Shown: piece after piece, positions 27,550-40,642 of the stretch
How the letters are laid out: the number at the start of each line of letters is the position of its first letter
Numbering within the stretch: the first letter of the stretch is position 1
Source: Rallus limicola
Taxonomy: Eukaryota > Chordata > Aves > Gruiformes > Rallidae
Assembly: GCA_022605955.1 (NCBI GenBank)
Contig: JAKCOZ010000012.1
Span: forward strand, 22,973,015 to 23,037,014
Direction: 5' to 3'
Length of the DNA stretch: 64,000 bases
Position numbers and translations under genes: made by a program
The notes under the pieces: generated by a model
The model's database searches: none
Told to the model about the DNA's origin: nothing
Seen by the model: the letters and a program-made list of their open reading frames with translations, nothing else

Positions 27550-27857
27550 CATAGAATCATAGACTGACCTGGGTTGGAAGGGACCCCAAGGATCACAGAG
27601 ATACCACCCCCTGCCACAGGCAGAGCCTCATCCAACCTGGCCTTGAACACCTCCAGGGATGGGGCATCCACCACCTCTCTGGGCAGCCTGTTCTAGCCCC
27701 TCACCACACTCTCTGTAAAAAAACTTCCCCCTAATATCTAATCTAAACTTTCCCTCCTTCAGCTTTAATCCATTCCCCCTTGTCCTGCCATTGTCTGCCC
27801 TCTTAAATTGATTCCCCTCCTGTTTGTATGCTCCCTTTGGGGACTGGATCCCTGCAG
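27550..27857 (-). repeat. CR1 LINE 3' fragment
   Basis: Plus-strand text starts catagaatcatagactgacc and has gggttggaagggaccccaag, ctgccacaggcagagc, gaacacctccagggatgggg, ccaccacctctctgggcagc and cagctttaatccattccccc, the reverse complement of a CR1 end. It is truncated near the ctccctttggggactgg motif. Confidence 0.92.
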
Positions 27858-28919
27858 CCTCTTGAGACAAAACCACATGGCAACTGGCTTTGACCAAGTT
27901 CTCTGGCATCCTTATGGGATGGATCCTTTCCCAGGTGGATACCTGGTGTTGGATGGATACCATGCCATCCTTACTGGGATAGCAGTGGAAGAGGAAAGGG
28001 GGAAGAGCAAGGTGTGAGAAGGGAAGGAGAATGGAAAGAATAAAAATATAGGGGAGAGGGGCGGAAGACAGTAGAGGCTCCTGGGGCTTCGAAAGCTGGA
28101 GGCCAGCAGCTGTCAGACAATGCTGCAGGAAGCCTGATCTTGTATTTTTAGGGACACTTGGTTTTATACTTTACTGTAAATAATGGGTTTGGGGGAGAAG
28201 GAGAGAAATGACTGCTCTTCCTGCTGCCTGTGCTGCTAGGCTTTTTGTCTCAGTTGTTTTCCTTCCTCGTGACCTTGGAGTTTGCCAAGTGAGGGGCATT
28301 AGCATCCCCCACCGCATTGCTCCTGACACTTGTCCCTGGGATGGCCAAGAATTTCCACCTGGCACCCAAACCAGGGAGCCACTGTGTTTTGCATGGGGTA
28401 AGCAAGGACCCAGCCCATCTCCTGGCAATCTAGTCTATTCGGCCAGTTGTTTCATAGCAATTTACCAACTTGGCAACTTCTTGACCCAGGACTAGGTTTC
28501 CTATATGTCAAAAGATTTTTCCTTTACATTCCTAAGTCAGTGTTTGCATTTCAGGCAGCTCAGAGCAGGAGAGCAATGGGTGGTTAATCCAATTTCCATA
28601 AAATTCTTCAGGAAAACAGGGTGCTTTCTGTCTTTGGCAGGACAGCTGTATTTCTGACCTGCTCACTAAGCTTTCAGAAAGAGAGATTCTTTTGGATATC
28701 CTGGAAGTGTTTTCAAGCTGTCCAGGAGGTTGAAGGGAGACAGAGACCACCTTTTCTGGTGTCACATTGGGTGTTTCTCACTTCCTCTCTGACTTCTTAA
28801 CAGAACTGGGATGCGTTTACAATAAATCACCACGCTGTGTGTTATGGGTGGCTTTGCTGGGGCAGGTTTTAAGAGCACTTTTAAAAGTCTCTTCCCCTGT
28901 AGGCATTCAAGACAAGACT

Positions 28920-29459
28920 GTGAGCATGATTGTGCCCCTGTGCTCAGCATTGGTGAGTCTGCAGCTTGAGTGCTGTGCCCAGTTCTGGGCTTCTCACTAC
29001 AAGAAGGACATGGAGGTCCTGGAGCAAGTCCAGAGAAAGGCAACCAGGCTGGGGAAGGGGCTGGAGGACAAATCATATGAGGAGCGGCTGAGGGAGCTGG
29101 GGGTGTTTAGCCTGGAGAAGAGAAGGCTGAGGGGAGACCTTATCACGACCTACTATGACTTGACAGTAGGGTGTAGAGAGGTGGGTGATGGTCTCTTCAG
29201 CCAGGGGACAGGAGATGGGACAAGGGGCAATGGACTCAAGCTGCACCAGGGCAGGGTCAGATCAGATGTTAGGAAAAAATTCTTCCCTGAAAGAGTTTTG
29301 GGGATGTGGAACAGGCTGCCCAGGGAGGGGGTTGAGTCACCAACCCTGCATGTGTTTAACAGACAGGTAGATGAGGTACTTAGTGATTTGGTTTAGCATA
29401 GGATGGGTATGGTTGGACTCAATGATCTTAAAGGTTTTTTCCAACCTTGTGATTCTGTC
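28920..29459 (+). repeat. CR1 LINE fragment with ORF2 C-terminal frame still open
   Basis: The copy begins near gtgagcatgattgtgcccct and ends ccaaccttgtgattctgtc. An uninterrupted frame runs to a stop at 29394-29396 and encodes the CR1 ORF2 C terminus, with recognisable blocks [48 protein letters not shown] and [12 protein letters not shown]. About 158 residues belong to the element; the open frame upstream to 28767 is chance host sequence. The reverse transcriptase and endonuclease domains are missing because of 5' truncation, so the copy cannot move itself. Confidence 0.92.
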
Positions 29460-30015
29460 ACTTCCATTTATCAGCATAAGCCTTTTCAGGAGGATGGGAC
29501 CATCATTTCAGAGAACGGTGAGAGGCTGCTATAGATGGTATGTACTGAGCAGGTCTAAGGAGCTTTTTTCATTTGTAAGTGCTGCTGAAATCTCTGATTC
29601 TTAACAACCATCCTCCATGACCCCAAAACCCAACGTTGCCATTAGCCTTTCCTGCAGGTAACAGCCTCACTCAGCCATCATACAGGTGAACTTAGTGGTG
29701 ACCGATCTCTTCAGGTCTACAGCTACAGAGGCAGTTTTGCTATCTATCTTCAGGATGGGCTTTGTTGTTTGAGTCCCATTTCTTTCTGGTGTACCACATA
29801 AATGCTTTGAGATATCATGGAGGCAATAAAAGATACTGCAACAGAAATTTTAGGGGATGTGTGTGGGGCAAATATGGACGGGATTTATTGAAGTCCCTGG
29901 TGGTTCTTGATCTGAAAGGTATTGGGAACAGCAGCCTTCAGGGAATACTACAGCTCATCTCTTTCAGAGATGGGTAGGAATTTGGAAGTCTGGAGGAGGG
30001 AAACAAAATGTGAAA

Positions 30016-30050
30016 AGCTTAAAAAAGAAGAAAAGAAAAAAAGAGAGAGT
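30016..30050 (+). repeat. A/G-rich polypurine tract
   Basis: The stretch is almost pure purine with repeated aaag and aaaag units ending gagagag. It is low-complexity sequence with no coding content. Confidence 0.8.
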
Positions 30051-31266
30051 TGTAGCATGGGTACCTAATCCAGTCCAGAGATGTGTGTTTCAGAAGTTTT
30101 GATGAGGGCTCATTCTTTTGTCTGAAATTACTCATCTTCTCCTCCTTTGTTTAAAGCACTGGAGGCTCACAGCTTGTAGGCAGCAACGATGAGTTGTGGC
30201 TTCTGCAGTCATCTCCTGTGCAGTTGCTAGTGCTGCTGGCATGGCCAGTGACTTCACTCCTTGGTTACATTACCACTGCCGGCATTAACCACAATTACTC
30301 ACTCGTAATTAAATAGCTGGGATGGATTTGTAACAGGATTGCAGGCTTTTTGGTGTGAACTTGGTTGGAGGCAACATCTGGAGAGGTTATGTTTGGGTCA
30401 GCAAGCCTATCCCAAGTGAAAGAGAGGAGAGTTGGGGGTGGAAGGGAGGGTCTGAATGAGGGGAAACGTCTGTTCTTGGTGTGCTTTTGCCCAGCTAAAA
30501 ATTTTCTTTCCACACTCTGGTATTTAACTTGAGAGAATTGCCTTGTGCAACTTGTAATCCCCAAATAGTGAGAAGGGAAGGGAGGAGGTTTGAAGGCCAG
30601 ACTGGAGGGTCTCAGGCCATGTTGAGAGTGCTTACATCTATCCCAAGGGACTTTGAAAGCCATCTGCAAGTGAGGACACTGCCTCATCACCCATGCAGAT
30701 ATTTGCTGTGGTGTCAGTCTGTCTGGTTGAGCTGAGATCTGTCTGAGGAAGAGATATGCAGACTCAGTGCTGGGTAGGGTGGCTGGTCCCTCCTCACCGT
30801 GTGCTTCCCATTCACTGCTGCCTTGATTTCCATCAGGAAATGCTTGATCAGGAAGTCTTGTCTCTTGAGGGTGGTGACCTGAATGCAGAGGAGTTGGGCG
30901 TTGGGAGGGAACAAAAATGATCTGTTGGATTTGTTTTGTTTTCCACGTCCTTCCCTGTCTCACCCTCTGTTTTCATACGAGTGAGTGACTGGCAGATGGA
31001 CCTCAGGGGTCTGTGGGCTTCCTCCCCTGGACACAGGTTCTGACTGGTACTTGAAGGGCACTCGGTCTGACGCCGTGCGGGCACAGCTCTGCAGTGCCTG
31101 TGACAGAGGCCTGGCTCCTGCCCATTTGCCTGTGCTGTGCTTTGCATGTTAAATACGTGTGTTCCTGCCCAGGAGGACTCCTCTCTCTGATATGTGCTTT
31201 TTAGAGGAGCTGTGTTATCCAATGGGACCTGCCTGCTCTTCTGTGAGGTGAGGGAAGGAACGTCAT

Positions 31267-31842
31267 TGGCGTGGTTTCACCCCAGCTGTGGGCTGAGATC
31301 CACGCAGCTGCCTGCTCCTTAAGGTAAAAGAGCAGGGGAAGAGGGAAAGGGGGGAAGGAACAAGGGAAGGGAAAAGGAAGGGGCAAGTAACTCCAAAACC
31401 AAGAAACTAAGAGGCCTGTGGGTTGGGATAAGGATAGTTTACTAAGATAACAGAAAGATAAAATATAACAATGCTAACAGGACTTTAGAGCAAAAGAATA
31501 TGAAACTATTGATACCCAATGCAGTTTCTCACCCAACCACACAGCTCAGGCCGCACCACCCAGAGCTGTCCCAGAACCCAACCGTCCCCCAAGACCCTCG
31601 CGTCCCGGCCCGGAACAGCCCCCCTTCTTCCTCCCATCAGCCCCCCTTTATCCTGGGCAGGGCGTAATTGGCATGGAATACTCTCTTTGGCCCATCTGGG
31701 TCACCTGTCCTGGCTTTGACTGTCTGACTGCAACTAAAAACATCAGGGTGTTATCAGCACTGCTTTCATTGTAACTCCCAAACACAGCATTCCATCCGCT
31801 GCTACAAATGAAGTTAACTCTATCCTGACTGAAATCAGGACA
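31267..31842 (-). mobile_element. Solo LTR of an avian endogenous retrovirus (ERVL-like)
   Basis: Read on the minus strand the element starts TGTCCTGATTTC, continues with GATAGAGTTAACTTC and a GTTATCAGTGCTG-type region (plus-strand complements visible at 31.74-31.82 kb), and ends ACCACGCCA, so it has TG...CA termini. This resembles a common bird LTR that begins TGTGCTGGTTTTGG and ends in a GGTNAAACCA-type terminus (from memory). The flanking five bases are gtcat on the left and gtcag on the right, four of five identical, which fits a 5-bp target duplication as made by ERVL-type elements. No internal gag, pol or env sequence adjoins it, so it is a solo LTR left by recombination between two LTRs. 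It lies antisense to TNIK. A GATAAAGG TATA-like motif sits mid-element, and a pyrimidine tract lies towards its 3' end. Confidence 0.8.
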
Positions 31843-34800
31843 GTCAGTCATCTCTCCCAAGGAACCAGGCTGTGTGAATGCACCCTGGAGAACAGCAGAA
31901 GGATGACCTCATGTTAGGGACACATCCAGAGGTTCCAGTTCTCGGTCTCACACTGCTCTGCCTCATCTTTGCTCCTCACCCACATTGTTAGTGAAACAAC
32001 TAAAATAGATGGACCAGGCTCATCTTTTAGCTCCCTCTGGGAAGCATACACCAGGCACTAAACCCCAGGGTGATATTCCTGCAGCCAACTTGTCCTGCTG
32101 AGCTGCAGCAGTGGGAGGGATGAGAAATACCAGGCTGTTTGACACGTCAACTTTGTGCTCTGAAGTCAGAGGGGCAGGTTACGTTTATGATGGTGTTTAT
32201 GCAGAAAAACATATGTGTGGATGGGCTTTATGTTCTTTTTATGGGCATTTTAGGCCAGTTTTAAAGGCCAACAGCACAGTTTGGGTTCTGGTTGTTTTTA
32301 AGGGCGTGCCAGTTTGGTTACAGCTGACACGATGGCCTGAAGACCAGAGAGAGCATGTGGAAGATAATCCATTGCCCTCTGCCAGGTAGCAGGCAGTGCA
32401 CAGCAGGAAAACCGTCTTTCTGCAAAGAGCTGGATCGCTGATGCTGGCCCTGGTTAGCAGGGATGGAGGGCGGCTCAGTGCTGCCCCTTAGTTTCTGGGG
32501 TGCTGCCATCTCCTGCCCTCCCTCCTTCCCTTGGTGGCCCAAGGAACTTCAACACCCTGTTTTGGTGTGGCTTAACCCCTGCCTCTTGGCTTCCCTTGGG
32601 GTAGATAATAGTAGATTGGTCTGTGGTTTCCATATGCTCCCTTCAATCTGGTAGATAAGTCACCTCTTTAGTCCTTTCTGCATCTCTGACCAGGTTTGTG
32701 GCTGCATCCCATGCTGGGAAACATGAGATGAGTGATGGAGCCCTCGCATCTTCATCAGTGCCTGCTGCTTTGGTTCATGTGGGCATGGTCAGGTGGAGGG
32801 TGAAGAAGGAAATCGAGATTAGTACATGACAACATGCAGGCTGCTGTAAACCATGGAGAAACTGGAGAGGAGAGCCAGGTCCTCAGCTATGGTCTGTTGG
32901 TGAGGTGTGAGGTGGATCCCATCTCTATTATCTTTTGCAATTGGCTGGAGTTGACCTTGGGCTCTCCTTGGGTTTGGGAAAGGACTCTGGAAGCAAAGGT
33001 GCCCTGGGTTGCCCACCCCAGATCCCTTCTCTGCCTCCAGCTCAGTACTTCTGATCCCTGTTGCAGGTAGGGCCCTTGCTCCATGGTTTCTTTGGAGATG
33101 CTGAGGGCCACCTGGTTCTTGTCCCTAAATAGGAGTGAGCCAAGTCTCTTGCATTAGTGGAAGCACTGGCACCCTCACTGGGATCACAGCCTCTTTGCAC
33201 TGAGGATTTTAATCTGACCCTTGCCAGGTCCTGTAGCAAAATCCTTCCACCCTGTGGCAAGGCTTCTGTTCTCCAAGTCATTAGCAAAACCCCCTGTTTG
33301 CAAAGCCGCCCCCTCCAACAAGAGGGGGGTTGCCTGGTCCTTTGCTCTCCTGGGCTGCTCGTGGCAGAGAGGAAACGCTAACTTCACTTTATCTGTTGCT
33401 CTTCATACTTAAGCAAACCTTCTCCTGGTTTTGGATGAACGCTGGCAGCTCACCCCGCTGTTGGGAAGTGGTGCTCCACTGGCAGAGCTGTCTGAGGCCG
33501 GGGTTGAAGCCTGCAGAAGCCTGAGTCATCTCATAAAGAAGATCAGGTTTTAATTACAATTTCCAGTGCGCTTTTTAAGCAGCCTTGTGGAAATGCTGTG
33601 TAGGAACATTTGAATTACAAATGTAAAGAAACTGGGCTGCTTTTCTTTTCTGGTAAGGCTGCTGGGAAAGTGAAAGCCCTCCCTCTGCTATGTTAAAAAA
33701 AAATAAATAAATTAAGAACTTATGATAGAGTGCTGTTGTTTGAAGGTGCAAATCAGAGCCCTGATGTAGTGTATGGCTGGTGAGGAACAACTCCTATTCT
33801 CAAACGTGCTGCTTACATCTAGATGAGGTTTCGGAGGCTTTTTGCAATAGAACATCAGGCATTGCATCATCTTTATTGGGGTGGCTTTATTTTATCCCCT
33901 TTTATTGGGGGACAAAGTTGAGTGGCACAGAGCCTGGTCTTTTTGCCCAAGGTCGAGTGCAGTTGGTGGGGATCCAGGAATAGCACCCAGCTGCTCAGCT
34001 CGGCCTTGACCCCCCTTCCCAGGAGATTGTCCCACACTGTGCATCCCTGGCTGTGCTTTCCTTAAACCTTAACTTAATCGTGACTCTAATATAGAGGGAA
34101 TTTCTACACCCTCTTAAATGTACCAAGACTTGTCCTGAGCTGGGGAGGATTGAAGGAGCAGAGAAATTAGCAGGTTGGGTTTCTTCCCCTGGAAAAATGC
34201 AGGGAGATCTTTCCCCGCTCCTGTTCAGTGGTGGACTTCACATAGCACCTTCTGCACCCTGAGAGATACTCAGACCCGAATACCCAGCACTAAATCGAGC
34301 TGTGGCTTTGTCCTGCAGTCAGCTCTTGCTGCTGGGAAAGGTCTTGAATTTTTAATATCAATTTGCCTGTAACATTTCAGCAGCTTTTAGTGCTCAGCTG
34401 ACGTTGGTCCTTCTGGGAAAGGGTTAAAAAGCTGCATATACCCCGGAGGGGTGAGGTGTTGTCCTGGCTGTAGGGGATGGATGATTGGGTGGCCTGAGAT
34501 GCCTTCAGTTAGGAGCAGGAAGCAGCTGGCACAGAGGGATGCTTATAAAGCAGTATCTTATCGTTTTCTTTCTCTGGGTACAGCTGAAATTGCAGGTTCG
34601 TGGTTGATTCGCTGCAGCTCCTGGCCTTGGTTCCTTCCTGACGTGCTTATGGCATAGCATAGCCCGTGTGAGGTTTGGATTAGGATGTGGATGAGGTTTC
34701 ACGCTGAGCTTTTCAGATTTCCACTAAGATCTTTATCCAGTGGAATAAAAGGCCATCACCCCCTGCCCGACACCTTCTCCCTGCAGAGCTGCAGGCAGCC

Positions 34801-37800
34801 TCCCACTGCCCACGGGCCCTGCAGGCTCCCTGCCTGCAGCAGCTTTCCAGGCCGCTTTGAAAGCTTTTTTTCATCCTCTTTGTTTCACTTTGCAAATAAC
34901 AGTGAGGAAAACCCATGGCCTTCAGACGTTCCTTCAAACCGCACGGCATCGATTTGTGTCTGTACGTGTTGTTTCTCTGTAAATAGGGCCTGTAATGGCT
35001 GGATAGGCCCCCTACCTTGATAACCATGCTCCTGGGCAGTGACTGCGGTGGCTGGAGTCCCTTAGTCACTGAATTCTGATGTGCTGTGCTGGTGATGGGC
35101 TCATCCCTCGAAGGCAGCAGAGACACTGGGTCCTTCCTGGCCTCCTCCCACTCCTTCCTGAGCTGCGTCACTCCGCACAGTCCCTGGGACCAGTTTAACC
35201 TTCCTCTGCTAATCTCAAATCCCCTTCCTCTTCTTCACTCCTATCCCTGGCTAACTCCTGCTGCCAGGCTGGAGGGGGGTGAGACTGGGGGATTTCTTTG
35301 GCTTTGTGGGATCTTTTAAGGCTCCTTCCTTTGCTAGAGGAGCCCTCAACATCCCAGGCTCTCCATTTTGCAGAGAAATGGGGACTGCTGAATGCTGGGT
35401 ATCCAGGGGAATACCCGGCGCAGCTCTTGGGTGCGGTGAGGTCCATTTACCTTCCTCTGGGAAGGCAGGGCAAGGCAATGGTCTGCCCATCTTGTTTCTT
35501 AATAGAAAAGCTTTGGGGTGGGGAGGGGAGGCTGAGCAAGTGAGAAGTGATGAAAGCCACACAGTTTAATCTGATCAACTCCGTTGATCCTAACCTGCAA
35601 GGCTGGCTTAGAAGGTAAGCCGCAGTGGGGCTGTTCAGCAACAGAGTCCAAAATCCCAGCTTTATCCCAGACAAAACAGCAAGTGCCTGTGTAACAGACA
35701 TCAAGCAAACACTGGGATAAAGGGTCTGCATGTTAGTTTTTTGGGGGCTCCCTCTTTCAATAAGCATTTCTAAAATATTGCTACCCTGTACCTGGCTTGC
35801 TTAAAGCAGCAAGCAGCATGAAGTCCCCCTGCTGCCAAATTAGTATGTATAGCACATCGTATGGCTCGAGGCACGGCTGGGTCTTTTAAACCCATGGAAC
35901 ACAGGCACTGCGAAATGTTTATTGACTGCTGACAGTAAGTGACTTAGTGTAGAGTAGGATGGACAGTGAGTCATCAGGGCTGCTTAGGGCAGATCCAAAC
36001 CCTGGACACAGCTCGGGATAAAAGTGTGATGTCCGTCTGCCTTCACGTATGTGAGATCTGAAATTGGGATTTGAGCTGACATGTGATAGGCACATGTAAC
36101 ATGGGGTCTGCAGTATCTTGAGTTAGAGTCATTGGACTTTTGGGGAACACCTCATCCCTCTGTAGCACTAGATCTGGGGTTACTTCAGTCATTCTTACAC
36201 TTGTTTTCCTAACACTAAGACCTAAGTGACCAGAGATCTATGTGAAAACTGCTGGCAGCTGTGTCATTCTGTCCTAAGCCCCAAGAAACATAAGCACCTT
36301 CTTCAGCTTGCTTATTTCCACCACTCTGAGACAGGGACTTGGAGTCTTGCTTCCAGCTGATAAATGCATGAAGCCTGAATGAACAGATGGGCTCAGTCAG
36401 CATTGCCACGTGGGCAGCAATCAAGGTGGTTAGACCTGAGCTAGTCCGAGGATTAGCAGGACTGGGGTGACTGGAGGAATGAGGGGGTTGTAAGGATGGC
36501 TTGCTTAGAAATCACTTTGAGGTAACTGGAAAAATATCCTGGTTCCTGCTGCGCAGGTTCAGCCCTTACCAGCAATGGGACGGGACCTCGGTTCAACCCA
36601 AATTTCTCCTGGATTTGGGGCACTGGGGTTGGTGCACAGAAGAATTCGGTGGGTTTGTGTTCTGGTGGCCTTTCTGCAAGCTGAGAGGTGAGAGGCATGT
36701 GTGGGAGAAAGGGGGGAGAGCCCCATTTAACTGCCTTGATAACCACTGCTGAAGCATCCAGTTGTCAGCTCTGGAGAGATCTAAGGTGAGACCCCAGGAA
36801 CTCATCTTGGGTCATCATCAGGTCTGCAGAGAAACCTGGGGAAGTGGGGCAGCATAGAGAACTCTGCCATGCTGGGAACTGAGATTAACGATACTGCTCT
36901 GGAGTTAGGTGGAGAAACAGAGGGAATGGGAAAGACTTGGGCTGGCAGGCTGGGCTGCTCAGTCAGCCTGGCTAGTTCATGTAGGCACCATCACAGTGGT
37001 TGTATGCTGTTGGCAATTCAGTAAAATGCCGTGGAAGCCCTTCATAAAAAAACTTCTACAACCATAGAGTTAACTTTCCTGGATTAAATGGTCAGGAAAT
37101 CCCTGAGAAGAGATCTGGGCTTTCCTTCATACTCAGTTTCCCTTGTGCAGGGACAAAACCAAATTAAAAACTCCTCAGTCAGGTTTAGATGACAGATACC
37201 TGCATGTTGCTGGGCTCTGTCATGGCTGTCTCCAGCCCTAGTGTCATCCATCCCCACTGCTGAAGAGGATGCTGAACACTCAGGGGGTTGCAGAAGGTGG
37301 CTCTTGGAGTTGTTTGTTGGTTGAACAACCACCTTGCACTTTACATGCCACCTCCATATGAAACTGGGGCCAGCGTCAGGGAGATGGCACTGAAGAGGTG
37401 TTTCAAGAAGCCACGTTTCCATTGCTGTGGTAGTGGTTTTTCTTCAAGGGCCATTTTTTACCTCAGCTGGGGTTTGCAAGACAGTTACTGATTGAGGGCA
37501 CGGACTAAAGAGCAGGTTGACCTTTGTGTTTTGAAATACTGCTGTTGAATGTGCAGCACAGATAAATGGGGTACCAAAAGGCTGAGGAGACCCTGGGGTA
37601 CCTATGCCTATCTGGTGTTGTGGGGTGGATTGCTGTGGGAGGTGGCAGCTCGTGTTTGTAGTTATCAAGCCCCATCTGCCCTGCAGCAGGGAGCATGTTA
37701 GGAACAATCTGTTCAGAAGGGACAGGGTTTTTTTTTCCTCCAAATGCAGAAGAAACAGCAGCAGCGCTGCCAGAGCACATTTTGTGGTGGAGACCTCGCT

Positions 37801-39594
37801 GGTGCCCCAGGTTCATGCCCTGAAGCTGTGGACATAGTGCTCAACTCCATCCCAAAGCAGATGGTCTGAGGTCCTGAGCAGCCCCAGTAATTACAGGGAA
37901 GGGTTCAGAGACATCCCTGCTGCCCTGGGATGTCTGCTCCTGTATCCTGCACAGAGCCAGCTTCACCTGGGAAGGGAGCTGGTGAGATTATCCTGGAGTT
38001 TGGGTTTGGATGTTGAAACTGGTGTGTTTGTAGCCACGATAAAGCTGAGCTGCTCTGGGGCCATTCAGAAATGGTCTGCTGTGGGGCAAACTGGGCTTCA
38101 TACAGCAAGCCAGCGTCTGCGTGGTGCTTTCAGACACAAACCCTCCCTGCTGCAGTCCAGACCTGGCCAGGTTTTCAGTGGTCTCCTGCTAACATGTCAG
38201 GTGGTGAGGATGTGGAGGGAAGTCTCAGTTGGTGGGACGGTCTGGGCCACCCTAGAGAGCCAAGCTTACCCCTGCAGAGGACTGGGTGGTCCCGGCACAC
38301 GTAGGCAGTGCCGTTCCCTCCGGAGCTCAGCGCTTCCCACGCGAAGGAGCAACCTGCTGCTGCCATCTGAGATGTGGCCCGTGTGAAAGGGTGCCAGGGT
38401 GCCTTGTGGGTCTCCTCAACGGAGATTTAATTTTAGTTATGAATGCTGCAGCGTTGAATAGGCAGTGATGTGAAACAGAAGCACAGTGGGGGTGTTAAAG
38501 GGTGGTAATAACATGGCTGTCATGAACTAATGTTATTGGGAACAGGCTGTACTGCCTCCTTTTAGCTGCAAAAATGTGCACTTGTGGAGAAGCAGAGGAG
38601 CCAGGGCAAAGGGAGGGCGTGCAGTGCAAGAGGGGAAGGGGTGCCCCAGGACCAGCCACTGCCCCCCCTGCCCTGGGGGGCTGCTCCCCTTGGCAGAGCG
38701 CCGAGGGGCTGGAGCTGTGTGTGGGACACGCGTGTGCTGGGGGTGTTGGAGCAAAGAGCAAAGCTTGCAGAGGGCCTGGGGAGCTTGCAAGGGGTCCAAC
38801 AGGATCCCCTCCTCCATCCCACTGGTGCTCCTTTGAATCCTGCTGCTTTAGTGAGAGACCAGCTCCAGGAATATTCTCCTAAGGCACCATTTATCCGTTT
38901 ATTTTATACATTGTTCTTTGTCAGGAGCATCTCTCCTCCTTTGGTGCCCTGGGGTTTCCATCAGCTGCTCCTTAAACCCTCTTTCGGTGTCTTTGCTGGC
39001 TGCTGTCAGTCTCTATCTCTGCCTGCTCCACACTGTTATGCTTGCTGCACTCATCTTCCAGCCTAGACCAGTTCCTGTTGAGGCTTGGACTTTCTTTGAA
39101 GAGAGTGGTGTTGGTTCCCATGTCCTGGAAAGCCCTGCCAGATGCAGAAGCATCTTGAAATCCTGTGACTGTGAAACTCAGCTCTTCAAAGCCTACAGCT
39201 TCACAAGCTGGTGGGCAAAATCTGTGCATGGCCCTTCTTTACATGAAGCAGATACACAGCCTCCCATCGAGAGTTTGTTGGTGTTAGGTGGTGGTGAAGA
39301 AGTGCTTTCTGAACTCTTCCCTGGGTGGGAGTTTAGAAGAGGTGAGAGCCATATCCTGAGGAGCTGTCAGCAGAAGCCCCTGGCAGGATTTGTGGTCTCT
39401 GATTTAGGACCTCTTACACTGGTGGTTTTATCCTTGGGACAGGGAAACCTCAGTTCTCCCCAAGCTGGAGGAGGGATGGTGTCTCCAGCCTCCTTGGAGC
39501 TACGTGAAGGGTGGGTGGTGGCACAGGGGCAAGCGTTGGTGTGAGGGATGTTCCCCTCCTATATAGGGGAATAGAAGGTTGCAGTCTTGCTCAC

Positions 39595-39930
39595 CTATGT
39601 GCTATTCTCTGTGTTATTCTCTGAGATGAATAATATGCTAATTTAACAATTTAGCTCGTTAATCTAATAATCCTGCCGCCTTTACTTAACATCAGCCCTA
39701 TTGTGGAGCTGCAGTAATGGAATTGCAGCTCTCCCAGCTGCACAGCCCCCATCAGGGCTCAGATTGATACAGGGGATTAGAAATATTTCACTCCAAAGGT
39801 CGGCTTTGCTTGGTCAACACAGAGCATTAGCTTGGCCCTGGGCAATTAGAGATGCCTGTGCTGGGAGAGGATTTGTGCCTTTCCAAGGGGAAGCTCCAGT
39901 TGTTCAATCCAAGCTGAGATATTAATAAAA
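39595..39930. other. Candidate conserved noncoding element
   Basis: The segment has clustered TAAT-type motifs (gctaatttaacaatttagct, cgttaatctaataatcc), retained CpGs and a block aggggattagaaatatttca that does not look like decayed repeat. It lies 4.9 kb upstream of exon 3. Confidence 0.28.
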
Positions 39931-40148
39931 AAGCCCAGCTGAGGAGAACTGAGCACAGGAAAACCCATCCACTCAATTGATGGGGTTTTGTGGATTTTTT
40001 TCAAAGTTTTTCCAGGATTTTCCTACTTAAAATGTTGGAATGGTTGTAAAGGAGGAGAAGCTCTGAGTAAAACTTGTGCTTGTCCTGCTTGGTGAAGGTT
40101 GTCTGCTCTCCAGAAGCAGCCTGAGGGGTGGCAGCAGGTTGGCCAGAG

Positions 40149-40178
40149 GTAAAGAGTCGTGTTGGGCAGAGCATCCAG
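40149..40178 (+). repeat. Local 30-bp direct repeat, copy 1
   Basis: The 30 bases that include gtaaagagtcgtgttgggca recur at 40643-40672 with one substitution (g to a). The two copies are 494 bases apart. Confidence 0.9.
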
Positions 40179-40642
40179 CTTTCTGGAGGATGGAGGAGTG
40201 TGGTTCAGAGGCAGGAGTTGGCCAGTAGAAAGGGTGGGTGGTTGCTGGGTTGCTAGCATCAGCCTGGTGTTCTAACTGAATAAAAATGTAGTGGAAGAAG
40301 ATTAGTTGGAGGGCTTTTGTCCCACCAGAGTGGTACTATTTGGACTTTTCTGAGATTCCTTGTCTCAGTTTCCTGAGATTTCCATATGAAATGCAGTGTT
40401 CCTGGGGCTATACTTCCTCACTGGTGAGAGGTGATGTGGTCTGCTCCCAGCAAAGCTGTCTGTCTCAAGGTTTCTGCAGTGCCTTGCAAGAGCACCCCAA
40501 TCCCACCCATTCAGCACTTGCATCCTGTGACTACAGGTACCACTGAATGCCTGTATCATCACAAGCCTTTCTCTTTTAGAGGATCAGACCTGCAAAGGGC
40601 TCCTCTGTTCAGTGCTGTGAGGGTTACCTACACAGAGGGTGG

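Noticed and set aside
30295..30963. A 222-codon open frame on the minus strand
   Set aside because: The translation is compositionally odd (Pro/Ser/Gln) and matches nothing I know; no initiation or splice context.
38918..39544. A 208-codon open frame on the plus strand
   Set aside because: No domain, motif or splice context is recognisable, and it lies in unique intron sequence with an equally open overlapping frame; most likely chance.
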